Of a stretch of 64,000 bases of DNA, positions 35,241 through 44,747 are shown one piece after another. The translations under genes were made by a program, and so were the position numbers. The stretch covers positions 62,001 to 126,000 of the forward strand of contig CABHOV010000095.1 of assembly GCA_902168185.1 (NCBI GenBank), in the 5' to 3' direction. Each line of letters opens with the position of its first letter. Positions within the stretch are counted from its first letter, which is position 1. Source of the stretch: an uncultured Bacteroides sp. (GTDB taxonomy: Bacteria; Bacteroidota; Bacteroidia; Cytophagales; Cyclobacteriaceae). Under the pieces are notes generated by a model. The model did no database searches. It was not told the origin of the DNA and saw only the letters and a program-made list of their open reading frames with translations.

Positions 35241-35660
35241 TTATTGATAGTGAACGGATTTTATCAGGCGACAAACATTTCGCCCGCTTCGGTTTTGATA
35301 TTCGATTTTGTCCATGATGGACTTCACTAACCGAATACCAAGGCCGCCTTTACGCTTTTGATGAACGATATTATCAATGGCCGGTTCGTGAAATTGATTG
35401 ATGTCGAAGACTGTTCCATCATCCACAATTTCAAAAACAACGGGATTATTTTTATCTACCAGAATATGTAATTCAAACAAGTCATCCGGATTACAATGAT
35501 GTGCATGGATCATGAGGTTTGAGCACATCTCATCGATGGCCAGCACGATCTCGCTGATCTGCAAGTCAGCCACACCATGATTCTTCAATGACGTACGGAT
35601 AAAATCCCGCACACCTTTCAGATTCTCGATGCTACATCCAACTTTATACGTATAGTTCAT
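35241..35660 (-). CDS. RsbW/SpoIIAB-like anti-sigma-type serine kinase (HATPase_c_2)
   Basis: 139 residues with a GHKL ATPase fold: ISEIVLAIDEMCSNLMIHAHH (N-box, Asn 52-53 region), then FEIVDDGTVFD (G1-box) and GGLGIRLVKSIMDKIEYQ (G2-box). It is the kinase part of a partner-switching module and phosphorylates the adjacent STAS protein. Its start overlaps the STAS stop (35657-35660, ATGA). The target sigma or other effector is unknown. Confidence 0.9.
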   Translation of the reverse strand: MNYTYKVGCSIENLKGVRDFIRTSLKNHGVADLQISEIVLAIDEMCSNLMIHAHHCNPDDLFELHILVDKNNPVVFEIVDDGTVFDINQFHEPAIDNIVHQKRKGGLGIRLVKSIMDKIEYQNRSGRNVCRLIKSVHYQ

Positions 35661-35995
35661 GCGACCATTTGCTTAGCCTCTACCTTATCTTTTCCAATCT
35701 GGAGCAGCTCATTCAACCCGAGAATACTAAATGTATTCGCTACTCTTTCGCTCATGCCATAGAGTACCATTCGAATGTCCCGATCTTTAAACTCTTCGAT
35801 ATAGGACATAAATACTCCCAATCCGGCAGATGAAATATATTCGAGCGCTCCACAGTCCACAAGGATCTTTGTAAATCCTTCTCCCACACTTTTGGCGATT
35901 GCCAAATCAAGCTCTATGGAAGAGCTGGCGTCAATTTCACCAATGAGGGCAATGACGTCTGCACCATCTTCCTGCATTCTCTTGATGTGGATCAT
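35657..35995 (-). CDS. STAS-domain anti-sigma-factor antagonist
   Basis: 112 residues with the STAS fold: DVIALIGEIDASSSIELDLAI and KILVDCGALEYISSAGLGVFMSY. The phosphorylatable Ser is in YISSAGLG (Ser 57-58). Such proteins bind the kinase when unphosphorylated. Its stop overlaps the kinase start, and a SpoIIE-like phosphatase gene is upstream. Confidence 0.92.
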   Translation of the reverse strand: MIHIKRMQEDGADVIALIGEIDASSSIELDLAIAKSVGEGFTKILVDCGALEYISSAGLGVFMSYIEEFKDRDIRMVLYGMSERVANTFSILGLNELLQIGKDKVEAKQMVA

Positions 35996-36099
35996 AGGGG
36001 TTTAACGTTTTTTAGTTTTTTATGTTCTCTTCGTTTTATCTCGGCTTCCCTCAGGCAGTCCGTTGTCAATTCTTATTCTTTAAAGTCTCACGTTCCTGA

Positions 36100-38163
36100 T
36101 CACTTGAACTTGACGATCATAGTCGTATAGTCATCATTGATATTTTCAGTTCCCGTGAATTCGTACAGCTTTTTGATCAGGTGATCCTGGATTTCTTTCG
36201 GCCCAAGAGTCCTTACTTCGTTTACCACACTTTCCAGGCGTTCATACCCGAACTCGTCACCCTTTGGATCTTTCGCTTCGGTAATGCCATCGGTATATAA
36301 CACCATAACATCGCCTGATTTATACTCAAATTCATTTGCCTGGATAAAGTTCTTATAGCTTTTATTTCGAACCATTCCCAGGGCTATACCTTTATCCTTA
36401 AAATATACCGCCTGTTCTTTTCCAGCACAGAAATATAGCACGGGACAATGTCCTGCGCGGGCATAGCGGATCTTCTTTGTCTGGGTATTGATAACAAAGT
36501 ATATCGCTGAGATAAAGGAACCGCGTTCCAAACAATACACCAGCGCCTGGTTAGAGCGAACCATGAATGTATCGGGTTCTACATCTTCCTGCGCAAGGCT
36601 GTGAAAAATTCCTTTCATCTGCGACATGTGGAAAGCCGCAGTAGTTCCTTTTCCTGAAACGTCTGCAATGATGAGTGCTACGAGATGATCGTTGATGCGA
36701 ATGGTGTCGTAATAATCGCCTCCTACTTCATCCGCAGATTCCGAGAAAGCTTCAATTTCGAAATCATCATCCTTTTCAAGAACATCGGGGAGCAAGCTTT
36801 TCTGCACCATCTTGGCGATCTTAAGCTCTTCCTTGTAACGTTCATTTTGCAGCGCCTCCTCCATTAACCGAAAATTCTCAATAGAAATTCCCGCCTGGTT
36901 GGCAAACGTTGAAACGATTTTGGTCATCTCTTTATTGAAGCCTTCGGGTAATTCTTTCAACAACGCGAGCGTCCCTATGTTTTCACCCTTCACAAAAATC
37001 GGGAATGCCAGGATGGACCTGAATCGTGAACCTTTCAGCGAAGCCAAATGCTTCGACATATTTTTGGTCTTGTCACTGCTTTGCTCCAGTATACCTTTTA
37101 CGTTATGCGTTTTAAGATGCGCTATAATGTCATGCGCTTCTTTGTCGGTAATCTTATAGGTAAAAAGTTTATAGTTGAGTTGTTTGCTATTCACTTCAAG
37201 CCACGCAGCATCCGCGAATACTGTACTGACGGATGTCTCCAGTAAAATATTGTAAACGCTCTCTTCGTTCTGCTCTGTCTGTATAGATTGGCTGATCCGT
37301 TGGAAATTCACAACCTCTTCCAATTTTTGCTCAAACACGGATGTTGTCGGCAGGTTGAACAGAATAACAAGGAAGGAAAATGTACTATAGATGGTGACGA
37401 AAACAATCAGCGAAAGCACGAAAATGTGATGCCTGTAGTCGGTGAAGTGTGGTACTGTATTCGCGATACTTTCCGACAGTGAGCTGTTTGTGTAAAAGAG
37501 ATACAGCAGATAAAAAATGGTAAGCAGCAATAACAACAAGCTCGTCCACTTCTGGCGAAAGTTCAGATACGCCACCCATTTCATATTTCCAGACAATACG
37601 AGTCCGGCCATAACGAATGCACTGAGAAGCGTAACGTATAGCCACTCCGTCATTGGAATATCAAACGTGTTGTATAGCAGGGAGAATAATAAGCCAACTT
37701 CAAAAAACGCCCACAGGCGTAAAAGCCATTTTGACTTTTGATATAGTATAAGTCGCTTCCAGGCAGTGAATGCCATCAGCAGGAAGCCGATCATCAACGC
37801 GAGGTTGATCAGGTATATCAGGTCTTTAAAAACAACATTGGTGGTGAGGCGGGTGCTACCCATTAAAAATTCAAGCAATCGCAACGACAGCGATATTACG
37901 GTGAACACCAGCCCCGTTGCAAACACGCGCCACAGAAGGTCCACAAAGTTTAATACTTCATCGCGCTCAATCTTGAGTTTGAAATAATAAAAAACGGAGA
38001 GGATATATAAGTTCAGAATAACGCCAGGAAGCCACGTGGGCAGCTCTTGTTTGATATTGGCGTTGGACGAGCTAAAAACAATGGAAATATCCGTAAACAG
38101 CAAGGCCAGCCAGGTGATAACACCTACCAGAAAGAGTAATCGGGTAATGGCCTTGGTACGCAT
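36100..38163 (-). CDS. Membrane SpoIIE-type PP2C phosphatase with GAF domain
   Basis: 687 residues from the ATG at 38163-38161, because the TM region begins there. N-terminal membrane part with about seven or eight TM segments (1-280), then a GAF domain (about 295-460), then PP2C/SpoIIE (about 480-687): ESADEVGGDYYDTIRI, LIIADVSGKGTTAAFHMS and VLYTDGITEAKDPKGDEFGYERLES, with the Asp metal ligands. It removes phosphate from the STAS protein. An input at the membrane or GAF site would control the downstream pair. Confidence 0.92.
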   Translation of the reverse strand: MRTKAITRLLFLVGVITWLALLFTDISIVFSSSNANIKQELPTWLPGVILNLYILSVFYYFKLKIERDEVLNFVDLLWRVFATGLVFTVISLSLRLLEFLMGSTRLTTNVVFKDLIYLINLALMIGFLLMAFTAWKRLILYQKSKWLLRLWAFFEVGLLFSLLYNTFDIPMTEWLYVTLLSAFVMAGLVLSGNMKWVAYLNFRQKWTSLLLLLLTIFYLLYLFYTNSSLSESIANTVPHFTDYRHHIFVLSLIVFVTIYSTFSFLVILFNLPTTSVFEQKLEEVVNFQRISQSIQTEQNEESVYNILLETSVSTVFADAAWLEVNSKQLNYKLFTYKITDKEAHDIIAHLKTHNVKGILEQSSDKTKNMSKHLASLKGSRFRSILAFPIFVKGENIGTLALLKELPEGFNKEMTKIVSTFANQAGISIENFRLMEEALQNERYKEELKIAKMVQKSLLPDVLEKDDDFEIEAFSESADEVGGDYYDTIRINDHLVALIIADVSGKGTTAAFHMSQMKGIFHSLAQEDVEPDTFMVRSNQALVYCLERGSFISAIYFVINTQTKKIRYARAGHCPVLYFCAGKEQAVYFKDKGIALGMVRNKSYKNFIQANEFEYKSGDVMVLYTDGITEAKDPKGDEFGYERLESVVNEVRTLGPKEIQDHLIKKLYEFTGTENINDDYTTMIVKFK

Positions 38164-38280
38164 TGAGGATAAAAAAAGCCAATCAAGCGATGATTGGCAC
38201 CGCAATTATAGGAATAAATCGGTAAGATTTATTCAATTACAATCTTCTGAATAAGTCTTCCTTGAGGCTCCGGGCTTTAT

Positions 38281-38301
38281 TTTTTTCCGACTCGGAAAAA
38301 A
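38281..38301. terminator. Bidirectional-type hairpin
   Basis: A 9-bp perfect stem TTTTTTCCG/CGGAAAAAA has a three-base loop. T runs are present in either reading direction, though within the stem. It lies between the SpoIIE-phosphatase gene and guaB. Confidence 0.5.
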
Positions 38302-38333
38302 ATCCGGCCATTTCCAGTAATGGAATTTAAAGA

Positions 38334-38400
38334 AGAGACAAGGTTCCCGTACACACTCCTAAAAGTGATTTAGGAACTACACTTCAGAAACCTTGTCTCT
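38334..38400 (-). terminator. Long hairpin after guaB
   Basis: Twelve-bp arms AGAGACAAGGTT/AACCTTGTCTCT (38334-38345, 38389-38400) enclose a 43-base loop that contains its own 7-bp hairpin (38357-38363, 38369-38375). It begins 9 bases after the guaB stop. It has a T-rich but imperfect tail on the minus strand, so it may end guaB transcription. Confidence 0.6.
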
Positions 38401-38408
38401 AAAAACGT

Positions 38409-39881
38409 TTATTTACGACTGTAGTTTGGAGCTTCCCGGGTGATGCTCACATCGTGCGGATGGCTTTCTGTAACTCCGGCAGATGTTATCTTAACAAACT
38501 TGGCCTGCTTGAGCTTTTCAATATTCTTTGCTCCACAATATCCCATCCCGGCTTTTAATCCTCCTACCAGTTGATATAGCACTTCTGATACCAATCCTTT
38601 GAATGGCACCCTTCCGGAAATTCCTTCCGGAACGAGTTTTTTAATATCATCTTCTACATCCTGGAAGTAACGGTCTTTCGAGCCATCTTCCATTGCTTCC
38701 AATGAACCCATGCCGCGATAGCTCTTGAATTTTCTTCCTTCATAAATGATTACTTCTCCAGGAGCTTCTTCGGTTCCTGCCAGGAGTGAACCAATCATGA
38801 TACTATCCGCTCCGGCTGCTATAGCCTTCACCAGGTCACCTGAAAAACGTATACCACCATCAGCAATAATTTTCATTCCAGAACCCTTCGCTGCTTTCGC
38901 TGCTTCATATACTGCACTGAGTTGTGGCAAGCCTACACCGGCAACTACCCGTGTTGTACAAATACTGCCGGGGCCTACGCCAACTTTAACAGCACCGGCA
39001 CCAATTTTAGCAAGTGCTTTTGCTGCCTCGCCTGTCGCTATATTTCCTACGATGAGATCGAGTTCAGGATATTTTTTCTTAACACGCTTCGCTGCATCCA
39101 TCACGCCTTTCGAGTGTCCGTGTGCAGTATCAATGCTGATCACATCTACACCTGCAATTCGCAACGCCTCGATACGATCGAGTATATCTGGTGTCACGCC
39201 AACGGCTGCCCCTACACGCAATCTTCCGAACTGATCGTTACATGCATTCGGCTTATTCTTTTTCTTTTGGATGTCTTTGAAAGTGATAAGCCCGGTAAGC
39301 TTTCCTTTTTTATTGACGATCGGAAGTTTTTCGATTTTATACTTCTTCAGCGTGCCCTCTGCCTGATCGAGTGTTATACCTTCTGAAGCAGTGATCAGAT
39401 TATCTTTTGTCATGATCTTTTCAACCGCTGCATCCATGTCTTTTTGAAAACGCAGATCACGATTTGTAATGATACCGACAAGTTTACCGCCTTGATCAAC
39501 TACAGGAATACCACCAATGCGATACTCACGCATAATCTTTTCAGCTTCGCGTACAGTGGCATGAATTTCCAAGGTAATCGGATCAAGTATCAGTCCGCTT
39601 TGTGAGCGTTTTACTTTACGCACCTGTTCGGCCTGTTGTTCGATCTTCATGTTTTTATGAATGAATCCAAGGCCGCCCTCCAGTGCCATGCTAATGGCAA
39701 GTTCAGCTTCCGTTACCGTATCCATAGCAGCCGAAACAATTGGAATGTTAAGCTGGATGTTGCTGGTTAAGAAGCTTGTTGTAGATGTTTCGCGTGGAAG
39801 GACTTCGGAATACGCAGGAACAAGAAGCACATCATCGTATGTGAGCGCTTCAAAGAGAAATTTAGAATTATCGAGCGGCAT
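38409..39881 (-). CDS. guaB: IMP dehydrogenase
   Basis: 490 residues. NAD-dependent oxidation of IMP to XMP, the first committed step to GMP. The (beta/alpha)8 catalytic barrel is interrupted by two CBS domains (about 95-205). Catalytic Cys308 is in VGVGPGSICTTRVV, and the mobile-flap motif MGSLEAM and KSYRGMG are present. Length matches bacterial enzymes of about 490. It is transcribed alone with a short leader, and a good promoter box lies 34 bases ahead of the ATG. Confidence 0.98.
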   Translation of the reverse strand: MPLDNSKFLFEALTYDDVLLVPAYSEVLPRETSTTSFLTSNIQLNIPIVSAAMDTVTEAELAISMALEGGLGFIHKNMKIEQQAEQVRKVKRSQSGLILDPITLEIHATVREAEKIMREYRIGGIPVVDQGGKLVGIITNRDLRFQKDMDAAVEKIMTKDNLITASEGITLDQAEGTLKKYKIEKLPIVNKKGKLTGLITFKDIQKKKNKPNACNDQFGRLRVGAAVGVTPDILDRIEALRIAGVDVISIDTAHGHSKGVMDAAKRVKKKYPELDLIVGNIATGEAAKALAKIGAGAVKVGVGPGSICTTRVVAGVGLPQLSAVYEAAKAAKGSGMKIIADGGIRFSGDLVKAIAAGADSIMIGSLLAGTEEAPGEVIIYEGRKFKSYRGMGSLEAMEDGSKDRYFQDVEDDIKKLVPEGISGRVPFKGLVSEVLYQLVGGLKAGMGYCGAKNIEKLKQAKFVKITSAGVTESHPHDVSITREAPNYSRK

Positions 39882-39914
39882 AGCAAATAATATTACGATT
39901 CATTATTTGCCGGG

Positions 39915-39922
39915 CAAAGGTA
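39915..39922 (-). promoter_or_regulatory. guaB promoter -7 box
   Basis: TACCTTTG matches the Bacteroidota consensus TAnnTTTG. It lies 34 bases before the guaB ATG on the minus strand. The region above it is AT-rich, with no clear -33 TTTG. Confidence 0.55.
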
Positions 39923-40052
39923 TACTTAAATTATATAAATCACTAATAAGATATTAAACTGGCTGATATTTATTCCCTTTATCCATTCTAAGCGACATTT
40001 ATTCTTATTAATCCAGGTGCTGATTTATTTTTGAGTGGTAAACCAATTTTTT

Positions 40053-40736
40053 ATGAGAAGAATATTCTTTACCCTTTTTTTTAACTTTTTAATCATCGTT
40101 GCTTTTGCTCAGGTACAAACAGGTAAGGCTTCGTTCTATGCTGATAAGTTTGATGGCGTTACTACTGCCAGCGGAGAAAAATACCGTCACAGCAAATTTA
40201 CCGGAGCTCATAAATCTCTCCCCTTCGGAACGAAAGTCCGCGTTACAAACCTTGCCAATGATAAATCTGTAGAAGTAAGAATCAACGACAGGGGTCCTTG
40301 GGTAGAAGGCCGCATCATTGATTTATCAAAGGCTGCTGCAGAAGAACTTGGCTTCGTGAATAAAGGTGTTGCCGATGTAAAGATTGAAATTGTTGATGCT
40401 GGCGATGGTAAGACCAGCGATCCGGGCAGACCGATTGAACATGTAATGGTTGAAGAAAAAGAATTTTATGAATTCGAGATAACGCGTCTTAATCCAAAAG
40501 GATACGGTGTACAGATTGGCACATACCAGGAATTAGTAAACCTGATGCGCTTATCCGACAACCTGAAGAACTCCTATAAAAAGCAAGTTACCATTCAGGT
40601 AAAGGTTATTAACGGCATCAAGTATTACGGAATTATTTTAGGGAAATTCTCTTCACGTCCCAAGGCAGAAGAATTCCGTGAAGAGTTGAAGATGAAGTTT
40701 CCGGATGCGTTTATTGTAGAGTATAACAGACTTTGA
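40053..40736 (+). CDS. rlpA: RlpA-like lytic transglycosylase with SPOR domain
   Basis: 227 residues from the ATG at 40053; a GTG is six codons earlier. Signal peptide (MRRIFFTLFFNFLIIVAFAQ) then the RlpA double-psi barrel: GKASFYADKFDGVTTASGEKY, KSLPFGTKVRVTNL, VEVRINDRGPWV and IIDLSKAAAEELGF, where the catalytic Asp/His are found (HKSLPFG, NDRGP). C-terminus (about 150-227) is a SPOR domain, which binds denuded glycan. It cuts peptidoglycan at the septum. Confidence 0.9.
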   Translation: MRRIFFTLFFNFLIIVAFAQVQTGKASFYADKFDGVTTASGEKYRHSKFTGAHKSLPFGTKVRVTNLANDKSVEVRINDRGPWVEGRIIDLSKAAAEELGFVNKGVADVKIEIVDAGDGKTSDPGRPIEHVMVEEKEFYEFEITRLNPKGYGVQIGTYQELVNLMRLSDNLKNSYKKQVTIQVKVINGIKYYGIILGKFSSRPKAEEFREELKMKFPDAFIVEYNRL

Positions 40737-40818
40737 TTCCCCCTTTTATATTCCTGCCAATCTCTAGCGACTAACTCGACAAGTTCTTTTTGGCCAGAAA
40801 TAAGTTTTCCTTTGCATA

Positions 40819-40856
40819 CCCTATAGTTTGTAATTCCACCAACACAAACTATAGGG
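40819..40856 (+). promoter_or_regulatory. Perfect inverted repeat in the leader of the TauE/SafE gene
   Basis: CCCTATAGTTTGT (40819-40831) and ACAAACTATAGGG (40844-40856) are perfect complements with a 12-base loop. The downstream arm ends 7 bases before the ATG at 40864, so it covers the translation start region. It has no T tract, so it is not an ordinary terminator. It could be an operator or an RNA hairpin. Confidence 0.65.
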
Positions 40857-40863
40857 ATGTTTC

Positions 40864-41649
40864 ATGGAGATTATCGGATATATCGCATCGATTTGCATTG
40901 GGTTGATCTTGGGATTACTGGGGGGAGGAGGTTCCATTCTATCGATCCCGATCCTGGTATATATTTTTCAGATCGATGCCGTGACAGCCTCTGCCTATTC
41001 ACTCTTCATTGTAGGAATGACCAGTTTTGTCGGTGCCGTTCCAAAGTATAAAGAACATTTAGTAAACATCCGCACGGGATTGCTATTCGGCATTCCTTCC
41101 ATCATAAGTATATTTATTACCCGCAAGTGGATTGTTCCCGCTATACCGGATGTTATTTATCAATCATCTTCTATGATGATCAGCAAGCGGGTTTTGTTGC
41201 TAGGTATATTTGCGATCTTAATGATCCTGGCATCTGCTTCCATGATCCAGAATAAAAAAGAGATTACGCATGATGAAGACCGGTTCAGAACTTTTCTTGT
41301 TCTAATAGAAGGTATACTGATTGGCTTCCTTACGGGATTAGTTGGTGCCGGTGGAGGCTTCCTGATTATACCCGCATTGATACTGCTTACCGGCCTCCCG
41401 TTCAAAACCGCAGTAGGCACTTCGTTGTTTATTATCGCCATCAATTCCTTGATGGGTTTCCTCGGCGATGTTTTAAACTATACCATGGACTGGCTGTTTC
41501 TTTTATCGATCACCTCGTTAGCCATCATCGGTATACTTATAGGCAACAAACTTTCCGGAGCTATATCTTCTGTAAAATTGCGTAAAGCCTTCGGATGGTT
41601 CGTGCTGATGATGGGTTGTTGGATTTTAATACGCGAAGTGCTTCTTTAA
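40864..41649 (+). CDS. TauE/SafE family permease
   Basis: 261 residues, about seven or eight TM helices. The two halves each have the family's glycine-rich motif: GLILGLLGGGGSILSIPIL in the first and GFLTGLVGAGGGFLIIPALILL in the second, the duplicated TSUP fold. Such proteins export sulfite, sulfoacetate or organosulfur compounds, or take up other anions. The leader has a perfect inverted repeat that may control it. No sulfur gene is adjacent. Confidence 0.9.
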   Translation: MEIIGYIASICIGLILGLLGGGGSILSIPILVYIFQIDAVTASAYSLFIVGMTSFVGAVPKYKEHLVNIRTGLLFGIPSIISIFITRKWIVPAIPDVIYQSSSMMISKRVLLLGIFAILMILASASMIQNKKEITHDEDRFRTFLVLIEGILIGFLTGLVGAGGGFLIIPALILLTGLPFKTAVGTSLFIIAINSLMGFLGDVLNYTMDWLFLLSITSLAIIGILIGNKLSGAISSVKLRKAFGWFVLMMGCWILIREVLL

Positions 41650-41652
41650 TCT

Positions 41653-44283
41653 CTATTCACACTTCAGCGTATCTACCGGGTTAGCTCTTGCCGCTCGTAT
41701 AGTCTGTGAAAAAATTGTGGCAAGCCCAAGCAGGAACATTAGCGACAAGCTTATTACAATCTCAAGTATACCAACGGGAACATGATAGTATTGCATTCGT
41801 ACAAATACCTGATCGAAGAACAGGTATGCCAGAGGTATAGCAATCAAGGCAGCAATGCTCATCAACTTCATAAAATCTTTTGACAGTATAACGATTATAC
41901 TCGTTGTAGAAGCTCCCATTACCTTACGGACACCAACTTCCTTCACTCTGTTCTCCACGGTAAACACAACCATGCCCAATAATCCAAGGCAGGATATAGT
42001 AATTGCGAGCAAACCGAGGAAGCCGCACATCTTTACCATCACGAAATAAAAAGCGTAAGTCTCTTTAATCTCATCATCAAAAAATTGTGCAGTAAATTTC
42101 TCCTCACCAGCAATCATCTTCCAGGCCGATTCCATTTCCGTGATGGAAGTAAATACATCGGTGGTGATCATTTTAATATTGGCGTATTGAAAGCGACTTG
42201 AATCGTACCGAAAGAAAAAACTTTTTATGGGATACCGAAGTGGCATATAGTGAAAGTTCTTTACTACTCCGCTCACCGTTATTTCATCACCACCTGGTAA
42301 AACATACGACTGACCGATTGCATGTGCCGGATCCTTGATGCCAAATGTTTTCAGGAATTCTTCATTCACAATCGCATGCTTTTTATTCTGTGCTATATCT
42401 TCTGTAAAGTTGTTTCCGGCCAACAGTGATAGATTCAGATTGGAGATATATCTCTCATCAACAAACATCTGGTATACTTCCGTTGAATCCGTTACATGCA
42501 GATCTTTCAGCCATATACTTTCAGAAGCTCCGGTGCCTGCAATGTGCGAAGACATTGATATAGATTGTACCGACACAAGTTTTGCAAATTCATTCCTTAA
42601 AATTTGCGGATTGGCACTTTGCAATTCAACATCGAGAATGTTCTCTTGATCAAAACCAAAATCATGATTTAACGAATGTCGGTATTGATTTAGTACGACA
42701 ACAACGCCCATGATGAATCCGAGTGACAATGCAAACTGTGACACAATTAAAAATTTCCGAAAGCTTATTCGCGAAAAGCCTTTACTAACAGGTTTTGTTT
42801 TCAACGCCTGTATAGGTGTAAGTCTTGCGAAATAAAGTGCAGGAATAATACCTGCAACCAGTCCCACGAAAAGAGCAAAGAGTATAAAATAAGCGATGGT
42901 ATAAAAATCTGTGGAGAGATCCATACCAACACGATCCGCCAGCATTGATAAAAATTCTGATCGCACCAATGTAAATATATAGTATGCAAAGACCAGTGCA
43001 ATCATCGTAATGATTACAGTCTCCATGATAAATTGTAAAAAGATCTGATCGCGTTGTCCGCCCATAACTTTACGCAGACCTATTTCCTTCATACGCTTCA
43101 GCGCACGCGATATTGAAATGTTAGCATAATTGAAACAAGCTGGTAACAATATCAGGATTGTAAGAAAAATAAAGATACTTAGCGAAGCATAGTCCCACGC
43201 AGGTCCGATGGAGTAACGGAGATCGCGTCCGGGCGCTATATCATTCAAGGCTTGCAGCTCAAATGTGGCGCTTAAATTTTTCTCTTTCGCGTATATCGGT
43301 GCAGAAACTTTGTTCAGATATGCCTCTATAGCATCTGTATTATGGTACGCAGGAAGAAGCAGGTATATATAGGACTTCCTGAAGTCCACCCAGGAATCAG
43401 TGCTTTGTGCAGAGTTGAATTTTGTAGATTGAAGCAAGGTCTGATATGAGGCGAGCACTTCAAACTGCATGTGAGAATTCTTCGGAATGTTCTTCAGAAT
43501 GCCCGTGATTTCGAAATCCTGTTCGCCCATTGTAATTACTTTTCCGATAGGGTCTTCAGTATTAAACATTTTAGATGCTGCTGCTTCCGTTAATATTATG
43601 CTGTTCGGTTTGGAAAGTACCGTTGCTATATTTCCCTTCAGAAGCGGAAATGTAAATACCTGCAGAAAGTTACTATCTACATAGTATCCCTCCAGGGGTA
43701 TTTCTTTATCCTTATAGGACGCCTCTGCTGTAAGGGTTGAATTTATCCGTATCACCTCCTCTATACCTGTATATTCTTCTCCTAATTTCTGAGCAACGGC
43801 AACAGGAGCAGTGGCAAGTGGATCGGTGCGCTGTTTATCCGTTACAACGGAAATGACGCGATACATCCTGTCTTTGTTAACGTGAAATGTATCGTATCGC
43901 CAGAGAAAGGACATGAACGCTATCAGCAACAGACTTATCGACATGCCTACGGCCAGGCCAAGTACATTTACAATGGTAAAGAACCGATGCTTCGACAGGC
44001 TTCGTATACCAATGAGAAAATAGTTTTTCAGCATAGCGGGATGGAAAGAAGTGAATGCGTAATGATGATGTGCAGCTTTTTGCTTTCGTTTTTTTACTGC
44101 ATACGAAAACAACAGCGAGGCTACACGCTGCCAGTATTTTAGTTTCGCACGTCTTACAGACATATACTCTAAATCATGATAGAACAGTTCTTCAAGATCG
44201 CCATGAAGATCTTCCATTGTTGTGTCGCAGTACCAGGTAAAGATCCGATCTGCCAATCGCGGTGGTTTTATGGAGTGCTTCAT
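41653..44283 (-). CDS. ABC transporter permease (MacB/FtsX type, with prefix domain)
   Basis: 876 residues from the ATG at 44283-44281, which overlaps the PadR stop (ATGA). A cytoplasmic prefix domain (about 1-80, LADRIFTWYC..., the 'permease prefix 2' kind) is followed by a TM, a periplasmic MacB-type core (about 115-360), three TM segments near 365-490, then a second core and a final four-TM FtsX domain (DTLKCE end). Such proteins are usual in Bacteroidota beside PadR regulators and lack an ATPase in the same unit. The substrate is unknown. Confidence 0.9.
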   Translation of the reverse strand: MKHSIKPPRLADRIFTWYCDTTMEDLHGDLEELFYHDLEYMSVRRAKLKYWQRVASLLFSYAVKKRKQKAAHHHYAFTSFHPAMLKNYFLIGIRSLSKHRFFTIVNVLGLAVGMSISLLLIAFMSFLWRYDTFHVNKDRMYRVISVVTDKQRTDPLATAPVAVAQKLGEEYTGIEEVIRINSTLTAEASYKDKEIPLEGYYVDSNFLQVFTFPLLKGNIATVLSKPNSIILTEAAASKMFNTEDPIGKVITMGEQDFEITGILKNIPKNSHMQFEVLASYQTLLQSTKFNSAQSTDSWVDFRKSYIYLLLPAYHNTDAIEAYLNKVSAPIYAKEKNLSATFELQALNDIAPGRDLRYSIGPAWDYASLSIFIFLTILILLPACFNYANISISRALKRMKEIGLRKVMGGQRDQIFLQFIMETVIITMIALVFAYYIFTLVRSEFLSMLADRVGMDLSTDFYTIAYFILFALFVGLVAGIIPALYFARLTPIQALKTKPVSKGFSRISFRKFLIVSQFALSLGFIMGVVVVLNQYRHSLNHDFGFDQENILDVELQSANPQILRNEFAKLVSVQSISMSSHIAGTGASESIWLKDLHVTDSTEVYQMFVDERYISNLNLSLLAGNNFTEDIAQNKKHAIVNEEFLKTFGIKDPAHAIGQSYVLPGGDEITVSGVVKNFHYMPLRYPIKSFFFRYDSSRFQYANIKMITTDVFTSITEMESAWKMIAGEEKFTAQFFDDEIKETYAFYFVMVKMCGFLGLLAITISCLGLLGMVVFTVENRVKEVGVRKVMGASTTSIIVILSKDFMKLMSIAALIAIPLAYLFFDQVFVRMQYYHVPVGILEIVISLSLMFLLGLATIFSQTIRAARANPVDTLKCE

Positions 44284-44609
44284 TTTGCCAACGACAGTGT
44301 TGCCTTTGATAACTTCCACAGTTCATCACGTAATGCTTTCATATTATGAAGTTCAATCTTGCCCTGATGTGTTACTTCAAAATACCGCTTGCGTCTTCCA
44401 CCCCGTTCTTGTGTAGGCTCTCCAAGCCAGGATTTTAGATATCCTTTTTCCTCCAGGCGTGTAATAGTAGAATGAAGTGCTCCTATACTAATGCTTCGAT
44501 CCGCTCTTTTCTCAATGGATTCCTTAATGGCTACACCATAGGCATCTTCAGCAAGACTAGCTATCGTAAGCAGTACCAGTTCCTCAAATTCACCAATAAA
44601 TCCTTTCAT
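44280..44609 (-). CDS. PadR family transcriptional regulator
   Basis: 109 residues with the winged-helix PadR pattern: EELVLLTIASLAEDAYGVAIKESIEK, then IGALHSTITRLEEKGYLKSW and RKRYFEVTHQGKIEL. It is a small repressor that probably controls its own operon and the fused permease gene, with which it overlaps by 4 bases. An operator could lie upstream of 44609 but was not found. Confidence 0.92.
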   Translation of the reverse strand: MKGFIGEFEELVLLTIASLAEDAYGVAIKESIEKRADRSISIGALHSTITRLEEKGYLKSWLGEPTQERGGRRKRYFEVTHQGKIELHNMKALRDELWKLSKATLSLAK

Positions 44610-44747
44610 GAGAATATGTTCTACAGTACTTATACTGCAAACATGTCCAATATGTTTCTATTTTTAAGATTAAATAGAAAAATTTTTTCTCCGAGCTTGA
44701 GGGTAGCACCTCTGACTGTTATAAAGGCGATACGAAAGTTTTGATTT

